NCBI GenBank assembly: GCA_027257055.1
Contig: JAPVLO010000055.1
Location: 9,447,501 to 9,511,500 of the forward strand
From: Cephalopachus bancanus
Lineage: Eukaryota > Chordata > Mammalia > Primates > Tarsiidae
Direction of reading: 5' to 3'
Length of the DNA: 64,000 bases
A program made the position numbers and the translations under genes. Each line of letters starts with the position of its first letter. The stretch's first letter is position 1. This document shows, in pieces, positions 57,710-64,000 of this stretch. A model generated the notes under the pieces. The model was not told where the DNA came from. It saw nothing but the letters and a program-made list of their open reading frames with translations, and did no database searches.

Positions 57710-60411
57710 TAAAGTCACAGCATCCCCAAGGCTCCTCTCGGGGCTGTTTTCTCCTGAGTTCCTCTTGACCCTCCACCCACATGGACCCGGATGTTTCTAT
57801 TGTCCTCACTGTACTCAAGGCAGGCTCTCATCAAAGCAAGCCTTGGGACATCCTGTGAGTGCTTTTATACCTGTTTCCTGGCCATGCTGTATACTCCCAG
57901 TCAGCAAGGACAAGGACTTTTCATCTCTTATCCTCAGAAATGGGCATCATTTCTAGGACACAATCACTAGGACTCCAAGTGCCACAGTCACCATGCAGGA
58001 AGAAGCAAAGGGCCACTAAGCCAGAAGCAGCAGGACCCCAGACAGCACAGCATTGGCTCCCCCTACCCTGAACCAGACCTCAGTTACAGATATGTGGCCT
58101 CAGCTGCAGCCTCTCCCACTGAAGTGCTCAGAGAAGAGGACCCTCACTCCAGTCAGCTAGCCCACTGACTTGGGGCTAGCTGTGACATGGACCCCACTTC
58201 ACAGCTTTTTGGGTTCAATCACTCTGACCTAGGATGAACCCAAGAGGCCAGATTGGGCCACTTGCCCATGACAACTGCCCCACAGGTCCACAACCTGAAG
58301 GAGGTCCTGAAGACAGCCCACAGCTCCAACTCTTTCTCTTAATAGCGTTCACCTTGGGGACATTATTGCCCTTCCCTGCCTCCCTGGCCAAGGTCAAGCC
58401 CAAACAGTTTTTTGATTTGCTGTTGGAGAGTTTTCTGTCTCTATCCTCCTATGGATGCTAGCGTCCTCTTCTCTTCAGGTCCCCGATCCTTCCCAGGCAA
58501 ACTTCAAACTCCACATTATTATTTTTATCCTGCAAAGAATACCTCAGGAAAATCCTCCTTACTAATTCCACACAAGACAGAGAAGAGTGATACACTGAGA
58601 GTGGCCTCACTGGGCTGGCAACCAATGAGTCACACAGAGGTAACCCAATGTGGTATGTATTTTAACAGAGCATGTATACCGTGTAATGGAAAAGCTTAAC
58701 AAGGACAATTCATCTTGTTTTAGCAGGTGGTAGTGGGGGGTGGGTGGGTTAAAGGGAAGGTGCAGATAAATGTTAGGCTCAGCCCTGAATGATTAAGAAA
58801 GCTTTCCCGTCAGGAAGGTTGAAAGCAAGGCTAGTCAAGGCAGAAGGAACAGCAACGTGGCCTTGGAGACAGCAAGTTTAAGACTGACATAAAGATCTGT
58901 GTCCTTAAAGACGCTCCTGGCTTTGTCTCTGTGGGGAGTTTGAGGCAGCCCTGGCTATACAGAATTCTGTCCAAATGCAGAGGACAGCAATGGTTTTATT
59001 AGGCTGTAGCCTGGTTGTGAGTAAATGTGTGGTTCCTGTGGGGTGTCTTCACATATTGAAGATTTCTTTTAAGCCATTTCTGTTCTGTGGATCCATAAAC
59101 CTGAGGATCCTATAGTGGGAACCCATGGATACTGTTTTTCCAAGTATTTTCTGGTCTTTTCATGGAAGAATCTGTCATTTTATCATCTTCCATGGAAGGG
59201 CTCACTGGAATTAATGAATGGCATGTAATCTTTGATGTTTCCGGGGAAAAATGACTAAGGATTGTCAAAGTCATTGGAGAAGTCAGTATGTGCATATGTG
59301 TATGAAGGTTCCCTGAGACCTAGCTCAAAGGGACTGGCAGAATATCACCTATCAAAGGGGACAGACCGTGGTGTCACATCACACAGGAGTTTGATAAAAA
59401 AGTAAAGTACACATTTCATTCAAACAGCTAATATTTTGGAATGATGACGAAATTCATTTACTTATCACTTAAGTGGTAGAATTTAGCAACGGATATTTGT
59501 ATATTTGTTTTTATTTTGCTCCCCCACATTCATTTGTTCATCCATTTAATAATCGGTCCATGTAGCTTCACATTCTGAGCATCTTCTGTGGGCTGGCAAT
59601 GTGTCCTACCTGCAGTCACAGCTGTGGGACAGTTTTCATCCTCAGGATAAGCAGGAGGCAAAGGGTGGTTATTGCTGCCTCAAGGGAAGGAGGTCTACTC
59701 ACCTAATACCCACCACTGGAAGGAAGGCTGTAATTATATCTATTCAACTCAGCACAGGTCAATGTGGCAGCTTCTTCACTGTGGAGATTACATTTAAAGG
59801 TTCCCCCTATCTTTATGTCTACAAACTTCGCTGCTACTTCAATAATGTGCCAAAAACCTCAGGGACTTGCTGGTCTCAAGCAGAGCAGCACTTTGCCAGC
59901 TTGCCAGGTGCCCCTCATGCCTATCCCACTGCTACAGCCTAGTCAAGCCATTCTTGGGCCAAGATGGGCCTCGCACCACCAGGATGAAGTATGGTTTGGT
60001 GTGACATTGACAGCCTTGAACAGAAATCAGGAGTACTGGATCACTGTCTCTGTCAAGCTGCACTAAGAGTCACATCCACCCTGCGCTATCCACCTGCCTG
60101 AGAATGTTGCAGAATGGCACAGGTGAAAACTGGCCTCAGGTGGCTAATATCTGAGATGGCATTCTCTTGTAAGATCTGCCTATCAAGAAGGGAATTCTCC
60201 ATCCCTCTCAGCAATTGCAATGACAATGGAAATAATAAAACAACAAGAACAACCATAGAAATGGCCACAAGTCCTATTTCTGTGACTGTTATTTTTAGTT
60301 ACCTCAAAAGCATATCTGAGACAAGAGATCAGTTTGGGAAATGAAGGAAACACTGTTGGGGTTGGGGGAGAGGGAGGCATCAGGAAAGTATCAGAAGCCA
60401 AGCAGGGTGCT
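57710..60411. other. Unique-looking DNA
   Basis: No gene recognised. It contains the plus copy of a 43-bp inverted repeat (59888-59930). Several open frames of 95-113 codons occur in overlapping phases without domain signatures. Confidence 0.4.
59888..59930 (+). repeat. 43-bp inverted repeat, copy A
   Basis: Starts GCACTTTGCCAGCTTGCCA. Its reverse complement occurs at 60543-60585 with one mismatch. Confidence 0.95.
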
Positions 60412-60655
60412 GTTGGTTTTCTGTGGCTGCCATGCAAAGTCTTTGCAAGCTGGGTGGCTTAAACTGAGAGGCCAGAAATCCAGAATCAAGGAATTGGCAA
60501 TGCTGTATTCCCTCTGAATTCTCTGAAGAAGGACACTCACAGAGTGGGATAGGCATGAGGGGCACTTGGCAAGCTGGCAAAGTGCTCTTCTAGCATAAGG
60601 TAACCCCAGGCATTCCTTGACTTGTGGTAGCACCTTTCCAGTCCCTGCCTCCTTC
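60412..60655 (-). mobile_element. MLT1-like MaLR LTR fragment with an insertion
   Basis: 'gctgggtggcttaaactgag', 'aggccagaaatccagaatca', 'ccaggcattccttgacttgt' and 'ccagtccctgcctcc' fit an MLT1-type LTR in reverse orientation. The family text is interrupted by the inverted-repeat copy at 60543-60585. Confidence 0.72.
60543..60585 (-). repeat. 43-bp inverted repeat, copy B
   Basis: Reverse complement of 59888-59930 with one difference, lying inside the MLT1-like LTR where the family has no such sequence. Confidence 0.95.
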
Positions 60656-60964
60656 AATACAAAACATCATTACATCTTTCCTCAGAGGAATGAAGCTTAA
60701 AGAAGCCCCCACAACTAGCAGAGTAAGTAGCAGAAAGTCATCCTCCGAGCCTCACGCAAGCCCCGCTTTATGCCAGACAAAAATATGCCCCAGCACACTG
60801 TCTGTCCCTGCCTGCCCCGCTCTGTGACGTGCTGTCTGTTCATTAAAGAGTTGAAGAACACCAGGACCATCTCTCCCGGTCTTCTGATTTACATGATAAT
60901 GAATTGAGCCCCAAAATTGGGACAGTGAGCCCAGGATTCACATCCAGAGACAGAAGGTCTGAAA
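60656..60964. other. Unique-looking DNA
   Basis: No recognisable feature. Confidence 0.4.
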
Positions 60965-61080
60965 GACAACTACAGCTATCATTTACAGGGCAACTTGACC
61001 TTTCTGTATGTCATCTCATCGAGTCCTGACAGCAGCTCAAGAAAGTGCCAGTCCTACAGATGAGGAAGCTAAGAAGAAAA
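60965..61080 (-). mobile_element. MIR SINE remnant
   Basis: 'catctcatcgagtcctgaca', 'gcagctcaagaaagtgcc' and 'cctacagatgaggaagctaa' follow MIR in reverse orientation. Confidence 0.68.
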
Positions 61081-61129
61081 CCACATTGCATTTCACCACT
61101 TTTAGTCACTAGAAAATGATTGTTAGAAA

Positions 61130-61990
61130 ATGTGGTTAACCTTTTGGGCAAAAGTAATACAGCCATATTCTTTCCTCATTCTTTATATCAAAATAAATGT
61201 CATATGAATCAAACAATGTAAAAAATTACATTAAAATCACTGCTAAAAACCTGGGTTAATATGTTCATAATCTGATCATATGAAAAACCAATATATACTA
61301 CCCTAGCTAGAAAAATATTTTATAAAAAGATTTATAAGTTTATATGTATGTATTTTTAATATATATGGTGAAAAACACAATAAACAAATTTTTTAAAAAC
61401 TTAAATATCCGGAAAATATTTATAAGAAAAAGATAATATCCTTAATATACCTTGAGTGCTTTAAAAGCAATAAGATGAACTTTCAAAAATACAAACAATT
61501 CCTGAAAAAAAAGTTAAGTAGAAAATACATATAAAAAAAGGTCTGCAACCTCTCCTCTAATTAAAGAAATACACCTCAAATAATATATTTTTACGAATCA
61601 GATAAAACGTTGGCATAAAAATTCGAAGCACTGATACCTTCATGAACTGTTACTACAAGCATGGGGATCTATTTGATAATGTTGTATCCACATTTTAAAC
61701 ATGCATATCACATCACCCAATAATTTTATTTTGTGTATTTAACCTAAAGAAATAATCAATTGCTTTTCAAAAATTTATGTTTAAGGCTATCCACTCGTAC
61801 TGTTATGGCAGAAGAAAATAAACAAAACACAAACAACTAAAATGTCCATCAATAACTATTTGGCTTTACAAAAACGTATATATTCATAAATAAGGTAAGA
61901 AGACAGCTAGTAAAAATGATATCAATCTATATTATTTATGGATATGGAAAAATGTGTAAGTATGCTAATTAGGTGAATGCACAAAATTTC
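61130..61990 (+). mobile_element. Ancient L1 (L1ME/HAL1-like) 3' region
   Basis: AT-rich sequence with 'aaatgtccatcaataactat', 'tatttatggatatggaaaaa' and 'gtgtaagtatgctaattagg' resembles the 3' end of old L1ME or HAL1 elements in forward orientation. Possible continuations lie near 62370-62440 ('gtgattttatctaggggtgg') and 63060-63130. Heavily decayed. Confidence 0.6.
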
Positions 61991-63270
61991 AGCAACATGC
62001 AGCCATGTGGGACCCCAGATTTCCAGAGGCCCATCACTCTTACTGCATGGCTCTCAGAGATGTCCCAGAACTGCTTGTCATTTCAGACCCTTGAAGATCC
62101 CCAAAGAGAAGGTGCTGTGTACAAGAGGTGGAAGAAATGATGAACAGACAACAGATGAAACAAGAGCTGTATTCAGGAACTTACAGGGAAGGTGGTCCAG
62201 GAGTTGCCTGCTGAACAGATAAAAACCTGCTCCCCATCTTAAAAGGCGCACAGGTTCTATAGCATTTTACACAGGGTGGAATATCGTGTTAGTGTGAAAA
62301 GGGTAGGGCTTCTAGTGCACAGGCTAATGTGGGAAAGCGCTTATATTAAGATATATGTCACATGTAAAAAAATTGCCGGTGATTTTATCTAGGGGTGGAA
62401 TTTTTCATATTTTAATGAACTGAAAGTGAACTAACGGTAACCAAAGGTTACAAACATTAATGTAGGTATGCCCAAACCGCTCTAACCCAGTCAGGGGGCT
62501 CTGACTGCCTCAAGGAAGGGTGCTTGAGAAAATCCACTACACAAAGCTGCAAAATGCGGTCAGTAGACGCAGAGAACACTTTGCCCATGGCCTCAGCGTG
62601 ACCTGCAAGTGGAGGTATGGAACCTGAGGGGAAGGGGCCATTCTGGGTTGGCCACCCCCAGAATCCCTGCCTGGGCTCCAACACCCTGATTGGGGCCGTA
62701 TCCAAGGTGTGCTTATGTGGTCACTGAGTGTATGCCATCCTACACTGCTATTTACCCAACAAATAGGAGAAGAGAGAGAAAAAGGAGAGGACCATGTAAT
62801 CAATTTTTATGTAATGGGCCTATAAGAAATGTACACCACTTTGACCCACAATTTGCCAGCCAGAAGTCAGTCCAGGGGCCCCAGTTAGACACAAGTGCTG
62901 AGACAATAGTCCTGGCTTGGCAGCTGCTTCTCCACCATAATTCCATATTATGGGGGGGGGCTGGGGTTGAAATTTAGAGCAAAGTAAAGCATTTCTGCCA
63001 CAGCAGAACGTATTATTAAGCAAAAGGGCACAATGAATAAAACCACATACACTATGTAACCATTCAGAGAAAATCTGCAATATGCATGTGCATCTATACA
63101 AAAGTATCTTTCATGTCTGGATTTTGGATAGTGATTTACCTACTGAGAGCTACCTTGTTATCCAAATCTCAGTTCCATATTTGGAAAGAGAGTGAGAGTT
63201 CAAACAGTGAAGAATAACAGCCCTAGCTCAAAAACAATCTAAACCTAAAAGGTTTTTGAGTATGCCTAAC
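61991..63270. other. Unique-looking DNA, some old LINE texture
   Basis: No gene recognised. A G8 run lies at 62952-62959. Confidence 0.4.
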
Positions 63271-64000
63271 ATGGTGTGCATGTGTATGCTTCTGTGTGTG
63301 TGAGCTTTTGTCAGTTTGTGTGAGAGTATGTGCAGAGAGTGGTTATATCTGTGAAATAAGATTTGAGGTTGATTTTTTTTACTTTCTTCTTTTTAATTTT
63401 CTTATCTTAAAAGTCCCTTCATATTTCATCTGGCAATTTTATGTTCATAAGGAAAAAGCAAAAACACTAATTTATTGGAGGAGGGGGAGAAAAAAGCATA
63501 ATCTTTACAGTTGAAGTTGGCACCCTAGGGGACTACAGGATGTATTTGATGAGGACAGATACCCACACTCATACTCACTCAAGGAAATTGAGGGAATGTT
63601 TGGATGTGTTCTAAAATGTCACCCTGGCTTCCATGTGAGCAAGGAATTAAACAACACAAGACCGAGGCCGGCCACTATACCTCACAGCATGTGTTATGTA
63701 TGTAATCCATGTGAGCATATGATACGCATGAGGAAAATTGATGACCTGGATTAGCATGCCAACATTAAAAGGACAGGAAAGGAGAGAGACCCTCAGAGAA
63801 AACAAACCAAAAAAGACCAGGCAGATAGAAAGAAAACCAGAAAATGGAGTCATAGAGGTCAAAGGGAAATAAGTATTTTTTTTTAAGAGGAAAGATTGAC
63901 ATGACAAATGCAATAGAAAAATCAAGTGTAATAAATACTGACATCTTTCTTTGGTTTGCAAAAATAAAAATTTAAAAGAACAGAGAAGTTGGTAGTGGGT
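63271..64000. other. Unique-looking DNA with a GT-rich patch
   Basis: A GT-rich stretch lies at 63272-63335. The rest holds nothing recognisable, and the final open frames are short. Confidence 0.4.

Overview
This window looks like non-coding nuclear DNA from a primate. I found no exon, RNA gene, operon or CRISPR array that I can support. Every open frame is short, lacks family motifs, and is usually a shadow of a repeat. Dimeric 7SL-derived Alu elements restrict the source to primates. Most Alus here belong to one homogeneous, diverged lineage that is neither the human AluS/Y type nor the lemur or galago types I know. Together with a few old AluJ-like copies, this makes a tarsier (Carlito/Tarsius) the best guess. 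That assignment is inference.

Layout. 1-8100: mostly unique sequence with a MER1-type hAT element (3137-3448), a derived Alu (4180-4473), a second hAT remnant (about 4850-5135) and MIR remnants. 8106-10245: the 3' part of an old L1 carrying a nested younger L1 tail and a CA repeat. 10.7-13.2 kb: L2 remnants, then one MLT1-like LTR nested in another. 15-17.4 kb: two derived Alus. 19.9-20.55 kb: an ERVL-like LTR. 22.17-22.35 kb: a small unidentified retro-insert with target-site duplications. 24.0-24.9 kb: a young L1 tail with two Alus. 26.7-29.1 kb: a CA-rich minisatellite, an old Alu, an MLT1 LTR and a hAT remnant. 32.6-34.9 kb: MLT1 LTRs around a clean 941-bp solo LTR with a 6-bp target duplication. 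36.9-39.1 kb: MLT1, then a young L1, then an Alu, the last two at the same short target motif. 42.4-45.1 kb: a mariner remnant beside an ancient L1. 47.9-49.9 kb: an Alu and a twin-primed (inverted) L1. 51.3-57.7 kb: old Alus, a second mariner remnant, a long GGAA microsatellite inside an Alu, and a truncated derived Alu. 59.9-62 kb: a pair of 43-bp inverted copies, an MLT1 fragment and an old L1 3' end.

There is no gene system to assemble. The window is mainly a record of retrotransposition and small templated rearrangements. The most interesting sequence-level observation is the derived Alu lineage. Its internal promoter folds as a tRNA-like T-arm around a consensus B box in several copies, and its right arm has acquired a compact GC-rich hairpin in most copies. 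Also of note are a VNTR-like retro-insert, two cases of short copied segments (one inverted), and the L1-Alu chain.
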